64,000 nucleotides of DNA from Microbacterium luticocti DSM 19459 (lineage in GTDB: Bacteria > Actinomycetota > Actinomycetes > Actinomycetales > Microbacteriaceae). Numbering within the stretch: the stretch's first letter is position 1; every line of letters begins with the position of its first letter. Below are positions 42,529 to 52,643 of this stretch, one piece after another. The notes beneath the pieces are model-generated. The model saw only the letters and a list, made by a program, of their open reading frames with translations, did no database searches and had not been told where the DNA came from. The translations under genes were made by a program, and so were the position numbers. The stretch lies in NCBI RefSeq assembly GCF_000422405.1, contig NZ_AULS01000004.1, positions 62,001-126,000 on the forward strand. Reading direction: 5' to 3'.

Positions 42529-42793
42529 CGACTCTCTCCTTCTGTTGTGCCCCGCCCCGTCGGCGGGTACGTGGTGGTGTCAGGAGATGTTCGGGTCCAT
42601 CAGCTGGTGGATGTCCGCGACAGGGCGCGGGTGGCGAGACCGGGGACTTTCCTCGAGGGGGGCCTCGCCCTGCGTTTCGGCGAGAATCCCTTGTCTCGGC
42701 GGGTCGCGGCGCGCTCGGCCGCCCGGCCCGTGCCCCGCGTCCGGCCCGTGCCGTCGCGCGCAGCCCCGCGCCCGGCCGCGCCGGCCGCCGGCC
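42529..42793. other. Gap between the GH183 and GH172 genes
   Basis: 265 bp with no gene recognised. It is GC-rich with long Cys/Arg-like codon runs and no clear operator. Both flanking genes are on the minus strand, so GH183 could be transcribed with GH172, or it could have an unrecognised promoter here. Confidence 0.4.
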
Positions 42794-43909
<1,116 letters not shown>

Positions 43910-43959
43910 GGGTGTGCACTTCCTCGTGTCGGAGCGGCGCGCCGTTCGCCGTCACCTCT

Positions 43960-44004
43960 TGCAATCGATTTCATCACTGTATTGTGGTCGCAATGCGCTG
44001 TCAA
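43960..44004 (-). promoter_or_regulatory. Promoter of the GH172 gene with LacI-like operator
   Basis: On the minus strand, TTGACA (43999-44004), a 17-bp spacer and TACAGT (43976-43981) form a near-perfect promoter. The operator TGCAATCGATTTCA (43960-43973; plus-strand view) follows directly downstream, where a repressor would block early transcription. It may also affect the divergent lacI-type gene. Confidence 0.75.
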
Positions 44005-44032
44005 CGCGCAGTGACGGCGACGGGTGGGGGAT

Positions 44033-45022
44033 ATGGCCACGATCTATGAGGTGGCGAAGCTGGCCGGGGTCTCGCCGGCGACCGTCTCGCGCGTCTTCAA
44101 CGGGCTGGGCGTCTCCGAGGCGAAGACCCAAGCGGTGAGGGATGCCGCGCGACAGCTGCGCTTCAGCCCGAACCGCACCGCGCGCTCGCTTCGGCGACAG
44201 GAGTCCGAGGTCATCGCGCTGGTCATCCCGGACATCGAGAACCCTTACTTCACCGAGCTCGCTCGGGGGGTTGAGGATGTCGCGCAGAAGGCCGGGTATT
44301 CGGTCGTGCTGTGCAACTCCGACGCGCAGGTCGAGAAGGAAGCCCGGTACCTGCAGATCGCGATCGCCGAGCATATGGCGGGGGTGATCCTGGCTGCAGC
44401 CGCCGATCATACGAGCCTCGACGACATTCTTGCGACGGGTCGTCCCGTTGTGGCGGTCGACCGGGGAACGGGATACGACATCGACGGAGTCGTGATGGCG
44501 AACCGCTCGGCCGGCATGGCCGCCACGGAGAATCTGGTGGATGCCGGGTACCGCCGTATCGCGTTCATCGCAGGGCCGGAGCACATCGAGACGGCGGAGG
44601 AGCGCGCCGAGGGGTGGCGTGCCGTGATCGCTGAGCGTCTCCCTGACGCGCCGGTCGGCGAATTGCTGCGGTACTCGAGCTTCCAGGTCGATGGCGGGCG
44701 TGCGTCGATGGAGCAGCTGCTTGCGCTGCCCGAGCCGCCCGATGCCGTCGTCGCCGGCAACAACCTCATCGGCGTGGGAGCGATCCAGGTGCTCACCGAG
44801 CACGGACTCACCCCGCCTCAGCTCGGGGTCGCCGTCATCGGATCGCTGCCGTTCACCACGCTCTCGCCGAGTGCCGTGACGCTGGTGCGCCTGCCTGCCC
44901 GGCACATGGGCGTCACCGCGGCGAGGCTGCTGCTCGAACGCATCGGTGGTGACGACCAGCCCGCCCGCACGGTGGTGCTGCGTCACGAAGTGCAGCCCGC
45001 AACCGCCCTGCGCGCGGTCTGA
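44033..45022 (+). CDS. LacI-family repressor of the carbohydrate locus
   Basis: 329 residues from the ATG at 44033 (GTGGGGG upstream). The helix-turn-helix is TIYEVAKLAGVSPATVSRVFNG and the hinge RTARSLRRQE. The periplasmic-binding-type ligand domain follows (ALVIPDIENPYFTELARGVE). The regulator lies in the middle of the locus, and near-palindromes with the core AATCGATT occur in or beside the promoters of the transport operon, the GH172 gene and the kinase operon. A sugar or sugar phosphate from the pathway is the likely inducer. Confidence 0.92.
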   Translation: MATIYEVAKLAGVSPATVSRVFNGLGVSEAKTQAVRDAARQLRFSPNRTARSLRRQESEVIALVIPDIENPYFTELARGVEDVAQKAGYSVVLCNSDAQVEKEARYLQIAIAEHMAGVILAAAADHTSLDDILATGRPVVAVDRGTGYDIDGVVMANRSAGMAATENLVDAGYRRIAFIAGPEHIETAEERAEGWRAVIAERLPDAPVGELLRYSSFQVDGGRASMEQLLALPEPPDAVVAGNNLIGVGAIQVLTEHGLTPPQLGVAVIGSLPFTTLSPSAVTLVRLPARHMGVTAARLLLERIGGDDQPARTVVLRHEVQPATALRAV

Positions 45023-45030
45023 GCTGCGGC

Positions 45031-45097
45031 ATCCCGCCCTCCCCTCCCTCCTCGCCCTCCGCCTCCCGCTTCCCGCTTCCCGCCTCCCGCCTCCCGC
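45031..45097. repeat. Pyrimidine-rich tract with five heptamer repeats
   Basis: A strand-biased C/T tract ends in five tandem heptamers of (C/T)TCCCGC (45063-45097). It lies just after the LacI gene and before the kinase promoter. Confidence 0.85.
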
Positions 45098-45168
45098 GCG
45101 CGGAGGGTGATCTCGGCGCAACGAGGGTGGTTTCGGCGGGGCGGGTGTCGAGGGGCGGGCGCCACGCA

Positions 45169-45197
45169 TTGTGCATGAAATCGATTTCGTGTAGCGT
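45169..45197 (+). promoter_or_regulatory. Promoter of the kinase operon with LacI-like operator in its spacer
   Basis: TTGTGC (45169-45174), a 17-bp spacer containing TGAAATCGATTTCG (45176-45189), then TAGCGT (45192-45197). This copies the layout found upstream of the binding-protein operon. Confidence 0.75.
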
Positions 45198-45243
45198 GGG
45201 GCCGCGGTCGCAAGGGCGCCAGAAACCGTCTCGGGAGGACACG

Positions 45244-46743
45244 ATGCAGTGCACGCTCGGCGTCGACGTCGGGACGTCCAGCACCAAGGGTGTGCTGGTC
45301 ACGAGCGCCGGCGAGATCATCGCCACGGCGGCGATCTCGCATGACGTACAGCGTCCGCACGTGGGCTGGGTGGAGATGGATGCCGCGGTGTGGTGGCGCG
45401 AGTTCGTCGAGCTCTCCCGCGAACTACTCTCGCGTGCGGGCGATGATATCGATCTCATCGGTGTAGGCGTGAGCGGCATGGGGCCCTGCGTGCTCCTGAC
45501 CGATGAGCATGACGACCCGGTCCGCCCCACCATCCTCTACGGCGTCGACACCCGGGCCGCGGCACAGATCGACCGCATGACCGCGGAGCTCGGCGTCGAC
45601 GAGATCGTGCGTGTGGGCGGATCGCGACTGACGAGCCAAGCGGCGGGGCCCAAGATCGCGTGGGTCGCCGACGAGGAGCCCGAGGCGTACGTGCGCGCGC
45701 GGCGACTGTTCATGCCGGCGTCGTTCCTGGCCCGCAAGCTCACCGGAGCGTACGTGCTCGACCATCAGTCGGCGAGCCAGACCACCCCGCTCTACGATGT
45801 CGAGCGCAATGTGTGGCACGAGCCGTGGTGGGATCGCTTCGCGCCCGGCATCGAGCGCCCCGAGCTGCGGTGGGCCGGCGAGATCGCCGGCACGGTGACG
45901 GCCGAGGCGGCGGAGGCTACCGGCATCCCGATCGGCACTCCCGTCATCACCGGAACCATCGACGCCTGGAGCGAGGCCGTGAGCGTCGGCGCGCACGAGC
46001 CCGGTGACCTGATGCTCATGTACGGCACGACGATGTTCCTCATCGCAACGGGGGAGCGCACCTTGCGCACGCCGTCGATGTGGACGACCGTCGGTGCGTT
46101 CGAGGGCAGCCGCAACCTCGCCGGGGGACTTGCGACCAGCGGTGCGATCACGGCGTGGCTGAAGGACCTGACCGATGCCGACTATCCGACCCTCCTCGCC
46201 GAGGCCGAGGTATCGGGCCCGGGGGCGCGCGGCCTCGTCATGCTGCCGTATTTCGCCGGCGAGCGCACGCCGATCCTCGATGCCGACGCACGCGGTGTCA
46301 TCGCCGGGCTCACGCTCGACCACTCGCGCGGCGACCTCTACCGCGCCGCGCTCGAGGCCACCGCGCTGGGCGTGCGGCACAATGTCGAGACCATGCGCGC
46401 CGCCGGTGCGGACATCCGTCGGATCGTCGCCGTGGGCGGCGGCACGCAGGGCGCGCTGTGGCTGCAGATCGTGTCGGATGCCACGGGACTGAGCCAGCAC
46501 CTACCGCAGACGACGATCGGCGCGAGCTACGGCGCGGCGTTTCTCGCCGCGACGGCCGTCGCCGACTCGGGTGAGGCTCCGCGTATCGAGGAGTGGAACC
46601 CGATCGTGCAGACGATCGATCCCGACCCTGCCGTAGCCGCCGTGTACGACGAGCTGTTCGACCGCTATCTGCGGCTGTACGTGGGCACGAAGGACGTCGT
46701 GCACGAGCTGGCCCGGACGCAGCGAAGAGAGGTGGCCGCATGA
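45244..46743 (+). CDS. FGGY-family carbohydrate kinase, D-ribulokinase candidate
   Basis: 499 residues from the ATG at 45244 (GGGAGGA upstream). The ATPase-fold pair begins GVDVGTSSTKGVLVTSAGE and later shows TGTIDAWSEAVSVGA and AVGGGTQGALWLQIVSDATG. Substrate residues cannot be read with certainty, but next to a D-arabinose/L-fucose isomerase the likely reaction is ATP + D-ribulose to D-ribulose 5-phosphate, which enters the pentose phosphate pathway. It overlaps the GH116 gene by 4 bp. No aldolase of the fuculose route is nearby, which argues against L-fucose. Confidence 0.82.
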   Translation: MQCTLGVDVGTSSTKGVLVTSAGEIIATAAISHDVQRPHVGWVEMDAAVWWREFVELSRELLSRAGDDIDLIGVGVSGMGPCVLLTDEHDDPVRPTILYGVDTRAAAQIDRMTAELGVDEIVRVGGSRLTSQAAGPKIAWVADEEPEAYVRARRLFMPASFLARKLTGAYVLDHQSASQTTPLYDVERNVWHEPWWDRFAPGIERPELRWAGEIAGTVTAEAAEATGIPIGTPVITGTIDAWSEAVSVGAHEPGDLMLMYGTTMFLIATGERTLRTPSMWTTVGAFEGSRNLAGGLATSGAITAWLKDLTDADYPTLLAEAEVSGPGARGLVMLPYFAGERTPILDADARGVIAGLTLDHSRGDLYRAALEATALGVRHNVETMRAAGADIRRIVAVGGGTQGALWLQIVSDATGLSQHLPQTTIGASYGAAFLAATAVADSGEAPRIEEWNPIVQTIDPDPAVAAVYDELFDRYLRLYVGTKDVVHELARTQRREVAA

Positions 46744-49313
46744 CGCGCCGGGCCCGCGGCATCCCGCACACCGCCACCCGTGCTGCGTTCCCGCTCGGCG
46801 GGATCGGCACGGGCACCGTGTCGCTCGGCGCGCGCGGCGAGCTGCGCGACTGGGAACTCGAGAATCTCCCGGACAAGGGGCGGCGCAACCCGAACTCGTT
46901 CTTCGCGATCCACGCGCGACCGGCCGGCGGCGAGCCGGTCACCCGTGTACTCGAGGCGCGGCTGAACGGACCGTACGACTGGGATGCCGGTGCGCCCTTC
47001 GACGCGCTCGCCGGGCTCCCGCGGCTCGATGCGGCGACCCTGCACGGCGAGTACCCCGTCGTCGACATCGATTTCGCCGATGAAGCCCTGCCCGTCAAGG
47101 TGTCGTTGCACGCCTTCACGCCGCTGGTGCCGCTCGACCCCGACGCGTCGGGCATCCCGGCGGCGGTGCTGCGGTACACGGTCACGAACCCCACTGACAC
47201 GCCGGTCGACGTGACCGTCGTCGGCTCGGTCAGTCACACCGCGGGCCGCGGCGACGGACCGTTCGGCATGCGCGGCACCCAGAGCGTGCAGTGGCGTGAC
47301 GACGGCGCAGTGCGTGGCCTCGACTTCGGCATCGACCTGCCCGAGGATGATTTCGGCTACGGCACGCTGGCGCTGACGACACGGGATGCCGCGACCACGG
47401 CGAAGCCGCAGTGGGTCACCGGCTTCTGGCCCGACGGAGCGCGGCTCTTCTGGAACGACCTCGTCGCCGACGGCCGCCTCGACCCCGAACCCCGCCTGAC
47501 CCTCGAAGACCGCCCGCGCGGACTGTTCGCCGAGGGCGACACCGGGCGTCCGATGAGCGAGGAAGAGCTGTTCGCGACCCTGCCGCGCATCCGCACCGGG
47601 TCGCTGGGGATCGTGCATGAGCTCGGTCCGGGCGAGAGCCGCGACTTCGAGTTCGCGCTCAGCTGGTCGTTCCCGAACCGGCACCGCGGGTGGCTCGGGC
47701 ACATCGTCATGAAGGACCCGCATGCCGACGAGGTCGTGCGCAACCACTACGCCACGCTCTGGCCGGATGCCTGGGCCGCGGCATCCCATCTCCACACCCA
47801 TCTGCCCGCCCTCGAACGCGCGACCGACGCGTTCGTCGAGGCGCTGTACGGCGGGTCGCTCGACCCTGTCATCGCACAGACTGCGGGCGCGAACATCGCG
47901 GCGGTGCGCTCGACGACCTGCTTCGTCGTCGAGACGCCCAACCCGGTGCTCGGTGAGGGGCCGGTGTTCGCCGCATGGGAGGGCTCGTTCGACCACGGCG
48001 GCTCGTGCGAGGGGACCTGCACGCATGTGTGGTCGTACGCGCAGACCGCGGCCTGGCTGTTCCCGCAGCTGGAGCGCAGCGCGCGGCGCAACGAGTTCCT
48101 GCTCGAGACCGACGAGGCGGGCGCGCAGAAGTTCCGCTCGAACCGCGTGTTCGACGGCCCTGGCTGGTTCATGGGACCCGCGGTCGACGGACAGCTCGGC
48201 ACCGTCATCCGACTGCATCGCGAGTGGCGGTTCTCGGGCGACGACGACTTCCTGTGCGAGCTGTGGCCTGCGGCCGACCGCGCGCTCGCGTACGCGATGC
48301 GCGAATGGGACCGCGACGGCGACGGGCTCGTCGACGGCGAGCTGCACAACACCTACGACATCGAGTTCCACGGCGTCGAGCCGCTCGCGAACGGGATGCT
48401 CGTGGCCGCCTTGCGCGCAGGAGCCCGGATGGCACGACACCTCGGCGCACACACGCGCGCCGCAGAGCTCACCCAACAGGCAGACCGCGCCTCCGCCCGC
48501 ATGGACGAGCTGCTGTGGAACGGCCAATGGTACCGGCAGGTCATCGACGACGTCGATGCGCACCGATACCAGTTCGGCGAAGGCGTGCTCTCCGACCAGC
48601 TGCTCGGACAGTTCCACGCCCGGCTGAACGGGCTGGGTGACATCCTGCCCGCCGACCGCGTGCGCAGCGCGCTGGGCGCGATCATGCAGCACAACTTCCG
48701 CGACACGCTGCGCGACCATGAGAGCACGCAGCGGATCTATGCGCTCAACGACGAGGGCGGACTGCTGCTGGCTTCCTGGCCCACCGGTGGCCGGCCGGCG
48801 ATCCCCTTCGTCTACTCCGACGAAGTGTGGACGGGCATCGAGCACCAGGTGGCGGCATCCCTCGCCTATGCCGGACGCACCGACGATGCGCTGCACATCG
48901 AACGGACGCGGGCCGCCCGGTACGACGGCGTCGTGCGCAACCCGTGGAACGAGATCGAATGCGGCAACCACTACGCCCGATCGCTCTCCTCATGGGGCGT
49001 GCTGCTCGCCTTCACCGGAGCGCAGTGGGATGCCGCATCCCGCACCCTCTCGTTCGACCCGGCCGAACCGGGACCGCTGCGCGCCCTGTTCACCACCGGC
49101 ACGGCGTGGGGGCGCGTGTCGATCGACGGCGACACCGTGCGGCTCGACGTCGACGGCGGCGTGCTCGACGTCGATCTGCTGCGAGTGCGCGGGCGCGCGG
49201 CACGTGCGCTGAGCGAGCGTCAGCGAGTCGAAGCGTCCACCCCCCTTCATCTCACGGCCGGCGAGCACGTCGTGCTGACACTCACCGACCCCGACCTCAA
49301 GGAGGCACCATGA
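46740..49313 (+). CDS. GH116 family glycosidase, intracellular
   Basis: 857 residues, no signal peptide. The N-terminal beta-sandwich (GBA2_N-type) starts AAFPLGGIGTGTVSLGARGELRDWE. The (alpha/alpha)6 catalytic domain shows CEGTCTHVWSYAQTAAWLFPQLERS, the acid/base-region NTYDIEFHGVEP and the C-terminal WNEIECGNHYARSLSSWG. GH116 includes beta-glucosidases, beta-xylosidases and D-arabinan-active members. Next to GH172 and GH183, the last is plausible. An 11-residue stretch (ALSERQRVEAS) near the C-terminus is coded by a mini-repeat. It overlaps the isomerase gene by 4 bp. Confidence 0.87.
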   Translation: MTRRARGIPHTATRAAFPLGGIGTGTVSLGARGELRDWELENLPDKGRRNPNSFFAIHARPAGGEPVTRVLEARLNGPYDWDAGAPFDALAGLPRLDAATLHGEYPVVDIDFADEALPVKVSLHAFTPLVPLDPDASGIPAAVLRYTVTNPTDTPVDVTVVGSVSHTAGRGDGPFGMRGTQSVQWRDDGAVRGLDFGIDLPEDDFGYGTLALTTRDAATTAKPQWVTGFWPDGARLFWNDLVADGRLDPEPRLTLEDRPRGLFAEGDTGRPMSEEELFATLPRIRTGSLGIVHELGPGESRDFEFALSWSFPNRHRGWLGHIVMKDPHADEVVRNHYATLWPDAWAAASHLHTHLPALERATDAFVEALYGGSLDPVIAQTAGANIAAVRSTTCFVVETPNPVLGEGPVFAAWEGSFDHGGSCEGTCTHVWSYAQTAAWLFPQLERSARRNEFLLETDEAGAQKFRSNRVFDGPGWFMGPAVDGQLGTVIRLHREWRFSGDDDFLCELWPAADRALAYAMREWDRDGDGLVDGELHNTYDIEFHGVEPLANGMLVAALRAGARMARHLGAHTRAAELTQQADRASARMDELLWNGQWYRQVIDDVDAHRYQFGEGVLSDQLLGQFHARLNGLGDILPADRVRSALGAIMQHNFRDTLRDHESTQRIYALNDEGGLLLASWPTGGRPAIPFVYSDEVWTGIEHQVAASLAYAGRTDDALHIERTRAARYDGVVRNPWNEIECGNHYARSLSSWGVLLAFTGAQWDAASRTLSFDPAEPGPLRALFTTGTAWGRVSIDGDTVRLDVDGGVLDVDLLRVRGRAARALSERQRVEASTPLHLTAGEHVVLTLTDPDLKEAP
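49207..49240. repeat. GAGCGAGCG-type mini-repeat inside the GH116 gene
   Basis: A ~34-bp segment with GAGCGAGCGTCAGCGAGTCG encodes ALSERQRVEAS in frame. Similar copies are at 39169-39205, 50967-51003 and 54471-54541. Confidence 0.55.
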
Positions 49314-50944
49314 CCGACTACACCTTCCCCGCGCCCGTCGCCCGGCCCGAGACGCAGCCGAAGACCGCATACCTGATCACCTCGGGCGACCTGCGCGAGT
49401 CGGCCAACGTGGCCGGCTGGCCGGTACAGGAAGCCACCGAGGCCGCCGTGACGGCCGCCTTCCGGGACCTCGGCTGGAACGTCGTGCGGGCGTTCGGCGT
49501 CGACGAAGAGCGCGGGCACGGGTACATCCGCAGCCAGCGGATGGGCATGGAGGTGTTCAAGAACATCCCCGACGACGCCCCGCTGGTGGTCGCCATCGCG
49601 AACTGGCAGTACTCGCACCACGTGCTCGCGGGGCTGCGCACGCACCGCGGACCGATCCTGACCACCGCGAACTTCGCCCCCGACTGGCCGGGGCTGGTCG
49701 GCCTGCTGGGCCTGAACGCGGGCCTGACCAAGATGGGCAAGGAATACTCGACCATCTGGTCGGTCGACTTCACCGACGACTGGTTCCGGGCCGGCCTGAA
49801 GGAGTGGATCGAGACCGGGCACATCACCCACGACGCCTCGCACGTGCGCGATCTGCCGGCGCTGCCTTCTTCTCCCGAGACCGAGCTCGGCCAGGCGCTG
49901 GCCGCGCAGCTGGTCGCCGACAAGGCCATCATCGGCGTGTTCGACGAGGGCTGCATGGGCATGTACAACGCGATCTTCGACGACGAGCTGCTCAACGGCA
50001 CCGGCATCTACAAGGAGCGGCTGTCGCAATCGGCGCTGTACGCCGAGATGCTGACGGTCACCGACGCCGAGGCCGATGCCGCCTACGACTGGCTGATCGA
50101 CCGCGGCATGACGTTCGAGTACGGGCAGGATGCCGCGACCGAGCTGACCCGTGACCAGGTGCAGTGGCAGCTGAAGATGTACATCGCCGCACTGCGCATC
50201 GCCGACGATTTCGGACTGGATGCCGTGGGCATCCAGTATCAGCAGGGTCTGAAGGACCTCGTCCCGGCGTCAGACCTCGCCGAGGGCATCCTGAACTCCA
50301 CCGACCGGCCACCGGTGTTCTCCCGCGACGGACAGCGTGAGCTGCACGCCGGCCGCGCGTTCCCGCACTTCAACGAGGCCGACGAGGGCGTGGCTGTCGA
50401 CGCGCTGGTGACCAACCGGGTCTGGACGGCGATGGGCCTGAACCCCGACACGACCCTGCACGATGTGCGCTGGGGTGAGGACTACGACGGGCAGTTCGTG
50501 TGGGTCTACGAGATCTCCGGCTCGGTGCCGGCGTCGCACCTGGGCGGATGGGACAAGGCCGTCGGCAACCGGCAGGGCCACGTCTTCTTCCCCGCGGGCG
50601 GGGCGACCATCAACGGGGTGTCCAAGCCGGGCGAGGTCGTGCTCTCGCGCATCTACATCGCCGACGGCGGACTGCACGCGGACCTGTTCCGCGGAACGGT
50701 GGTCGAGCTGCCGGCGGAGGAGTCGCAGCGCCGCAAGGATCTGACGAACCCGGAATGGCCGATCGCCAGCGTCGTGCTGCACGGCCAGAGCCGCGACCAG
50801 TTCATGGCGCGGCACAAGGCCAACCACGCCCAGCTCGTCTACGCGCCCGACGCGGACACCGCCGACAAGGCGCTCGTCGCAAAGGCCGCGATGCTCGGTG
50901 GGATGGGCATCACCGTGCACCTGTGCGGGGAAGTGAACCTGTAG
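49310..50944 (+). CDS. L-fucose/D-arabinose isomerase family protein
   Basis: 544 residues, ATGA overlap with the GH116 gene. FucI hallmarks are DEGCMGMYNAIFDDELLNG, TGIYKERLSQSALYAEM, VGIQYQQGLKDLVPASDLAEG, LPHF-like PHFNEADEG, and RDQFMARHKANHAQLVYAPDADTADKAL near the C-terminus. FucI acts on L-fucose and on D-arabinose, which shares its stereochemistry at C2-C4. The enzyme set of the locus points to D-arabinose, giving D-ribulose for the adjacent kinase. The usual first ~50 residues of E. coli FucI are reduced. Confidence 0.9.
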   Translation: MTDYTFPAPVARPETQPKTAYLITSGDLRESANVAGWPVQEATEAAVTAAFRDLGWNVVRAFGVDEERGHGYIRSQRMGMEVFKNIPDDAPLVVAIANWQYSHHVLAGLRTHRGPILTTANFAPDWPGLVGLLGLNAGLTKMGKEYSTIWSVDFTDDWFRAGLKEWIETGHITHDASHVRDLPALPSSPETELGQALAAQLVADKAIIGVFDEGCMGMYNAIFDDELLNGTGIYKERLSQSALYAEMLTVTDAEADAAYDWLIDRGMTFEYGQDAATELTRDQVQWQLKMYIAALRIADDFGLDAVGIQYQQGLKDLVPASDLAEGILNSTDRPPVFSRDGQRELHAGRAFPHFNEADEGVAVDALVTNRVWTAMGLNPDTTLHDVRWGEDYDGQFVWVYEISGSVPASHLGGWDKAVGNRQGHVFFPAGGATINGVSKPGEVVLSRIYIADGGLHADLFRGTVVELPAEESQRRKDLTNPEWPIASVVLHGQSRDQFMARHKANHAQLVYAPDADTADKALVAKAAMLGGMGITVHLCGEVNL

Positions 50945-50966
50945 GGCGGGTCGGGCGCCACCCGGT

Positions 50967-51003
50967 CGTTGGGCGAGCGCGAGCGAGCGAGTCGAAACGA
51001 CCT
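50967..51003. repeat. GAGCGAGCG-type mini-repeat, intergenic copy
   Basis: GGGCGAGCGCGAGCGAGCGAGTCGAAACGACC-like segment between the isomerase and the next gene. Matches the in-gene copies. Confidence 0.55.
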
Positions 51004-51020
51004 GGCTGCCGCGGCATCCG

Positions 51021-51106
51021 GTTCAGAGCTCAGGAAATCTGTGCTCGCCAAGGCACTTGCGCTCCGATTCCGGCGCGATGGCGTCGAAATCACCTGAGTT
51101 CTGAAC
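51021..51106. repeat. 86-bp palindromic element, copy B
   Basis: GTTCAGAGCTCAGG and CCTGAGTTCTGAAC form a 14-bp inverted repeat with one mismatch around a 58-bp interior. It has the same ends and total length as the element at 32488-32573, but the interior is largely different. It lies between two genes on the same strand. Confidence 0.75.
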
Positions 51107-51125
51107 GGAGAGTAAGGAGCAGAAC

Positions 51126-52076
51126 ATGCGCGAAGCAGCCGTCGACGACACGGGGTGGCTGCGGCCCGCGGCGGGCACCGGGCCGCGCGAGCCGCGGTGG
51201 GGGCACCCCGAGGGACTGCAGATCGGCCTGCATCCGCTGGGCGGGCCGCGCGGGCTGATCCGCGTGTTCACGCCGTACCTCGACCATCCGCGCGACCGGC
51301 TCGTGAACTTCTTCGCGATCGAGCCGATTCCGTACGGTCAGACAGAGCGCGGTTACTCCGAGCTCGAGCGCTCGCGCCTGGATGATGAGCCCGGGCTGCG
51401 GTTCTGGTCGGCGGACGACCCGACCGACCCCACACCGCGTGCCGGCGACGACCCGGCGCGCGGTGCGGTCCACGACCTGGCGCGCGGTGCGGTCGACGAA
51501 GAGACCCTGACCGTCGGCATCCTGAGCGAGCCGTTCGCGAACGGCGCGGACGTGTGGGTGACGGTGACCTTCACCCGCGACCGCCCGCACGAGGTGCGGT
51601 TGGCGGCGTTCGCGCGCGAGACCTCGGTGCCGCTGGAGTCCTGCATCCTCACCGCGACGATGGGCAACTGGGCGCGACTGCGCGAGATCGAGCTCGCTGG
51701 GCGCACCGTGCGCGCCACCGAGCTGTGGCCCGATTACCGCGGCAGCGACTTCGCGCCACACGCCTCGTTCGGGGCCGACGAGCTGCCGCGCGACGGCGAC
51801 GAGGTCGTGTTCCGGGTCCGTCCGGACGAGGAGGACCCCGCCGGCGCCGTCTACGCGGATGGCACGGCGGAGCACTGGCACTACGTCGGCCGCCGCGCAA
51901 CACAGGAGTGGCGTGCGGCCGATCCCGATGCCGCGCTGCGCGGCCAGGTCAACGGCCGCCACACCTACTGGATGAGTGAGCATCCGCTGCCCGGCGGCAT
52001 CGCGTTCGAGAACGTCGAGCTGGTCGAGCCGTTCCGGCAGGGTCGCGCGTTCACGTTCCGCGTCGAACCGCTCTGA
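51126..52076 (+). CDS. Unrecognised 316-residue protein in the carbohydrate locus
   Basis: 316 residues with GTAAGGAG upstream of the ATG. No signal peptide and no membrane segment. The N-terminal third contains WGHPEGLQIGLHPLGGPRGLIRVFTPYLDHPRDRLVNFFAIEPI, and the C-terminal third ends ENVELVEPFRQGRAFTFRVEPL. The sequence looks like a beta-sandwich/jelly-roll protein, and conserved Trp, Asp and Glu could form an active site. It follows the isomerase by 180 bp and is probably transcribed with the kinase-GH116-isomerase unit. It is a good candidate for a new enzyme or accessory protein of the pathway. Confidence 0.7.
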   Translation: MREAAVDDTGWLRPAAGTGPREPRWGHPEGLQIGLHPLGGPRGLIRVFTPYLDHPRDRLVNFFAIEPIPYGQTERGYSELERSRLDDEPGLRFWSADDPTDPTPRAGDDPARGAVHDLARGAVDEETLTVGILSEPFANGADVWVTVTFTRDRPHEVRLAAFARETSVPLESCILTATMGNWARLREIELAGRTVRATELWPDYRGSDFAPHASFGADELPRDGDEVVFRVRPDEEDPAGAVYADGTAEHWHYVGRRATQEWRAADPDAALRGQVNGRHTYWMSEHPLPGGIAFENVELVEPFRQGRAFTFRVEPL

Positions 52077-52083
52077 CCGTGGC

Positions 52084-52497
52084 TCAGGCGGCGGTTCCCA
52101 CCGGGCGCCGGTTCCACCAGATCACGACGAACACGCCGGTCACCACGATGCGCACTGCGAGGTTGACCACCAGCACCACCGACATGCCCTCGGCCGCGAG
52201 ATAGACGATTTCCAGCGCCGCGGTCACTGCGTGCAGCAGGGCGAACGCGAATGCGATGAGGCGGACTGCCCGACGGTCGGCGATCCGCACGGCGCCCAGC
52301 GAGATCAGCGCGATGGCCAGCTCCGTGGCGCCGAGCAGATAGGGCAGCAGCACGACCGCATCGGTGGCGAAGCGAATGCCCACAGTCGCCGGGATCGCTG
52401 CAGGAAAGACGACCAGCACCACTGCGGCCGCGAGGGTCACGACCCCGTGGACGAGGAACACGATCCTCTCGAACAGACGCTTCGGCGGGACTGCCAC
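52084..52497 (-). CDS. Small integral membrane protein, unknown function
   Basis: 137 residues from the GTG at 52497. Four hydrophobic segments are visible (FLVHGVVTLAAAVVLVVFPA, VVLLPYLLGATELAIALISLG, AFAFALLHAVTAALEIVYLA, VVNLAVRIVVTGVFVVIWW). The family resembles DoxX-like or DUF4345-type four-helix proteins, but I cannot name it. It is convergent with the 316-residue gene and lies downstream of the truncated mgtE on the same strand. Confidence 0.55.
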   Translation of the reverse strand: MAVPPKRLFERIVFLVHGVVTLAAAVVLVVFPAAIPATVGIRFATDAVVLLPYLLGATELAIALISLGAVRIADRRAVRLIAFAFALLHAVTAALEIVYLAAEGMSVVLVVNLAVRIVVTGVFVVIWWNRRPVGTAA

Positions 52498-52643
52498 GTG
52501 CCCAGGATGGCAGAGGGATGCCGTGACCCGGCGCGCGGCGCGCGGCATCCCGTCTGTGTACCGCCCAGCCTGCGCACCGCCCGCCCGGTCCGCCTGCGCG
52601 CCCACCCGGCCCGCCTGCAGGCCCACCCGAGGCGCGCTACAGG

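Noticed and set aside
45244..46743. Xylulokinase as the kinase function
   Set aside because: The FGGY family is broad. No xylose isomerase or transporter is nearby, while an L-fucose/D-arabinose isomerase is two genes downstream.
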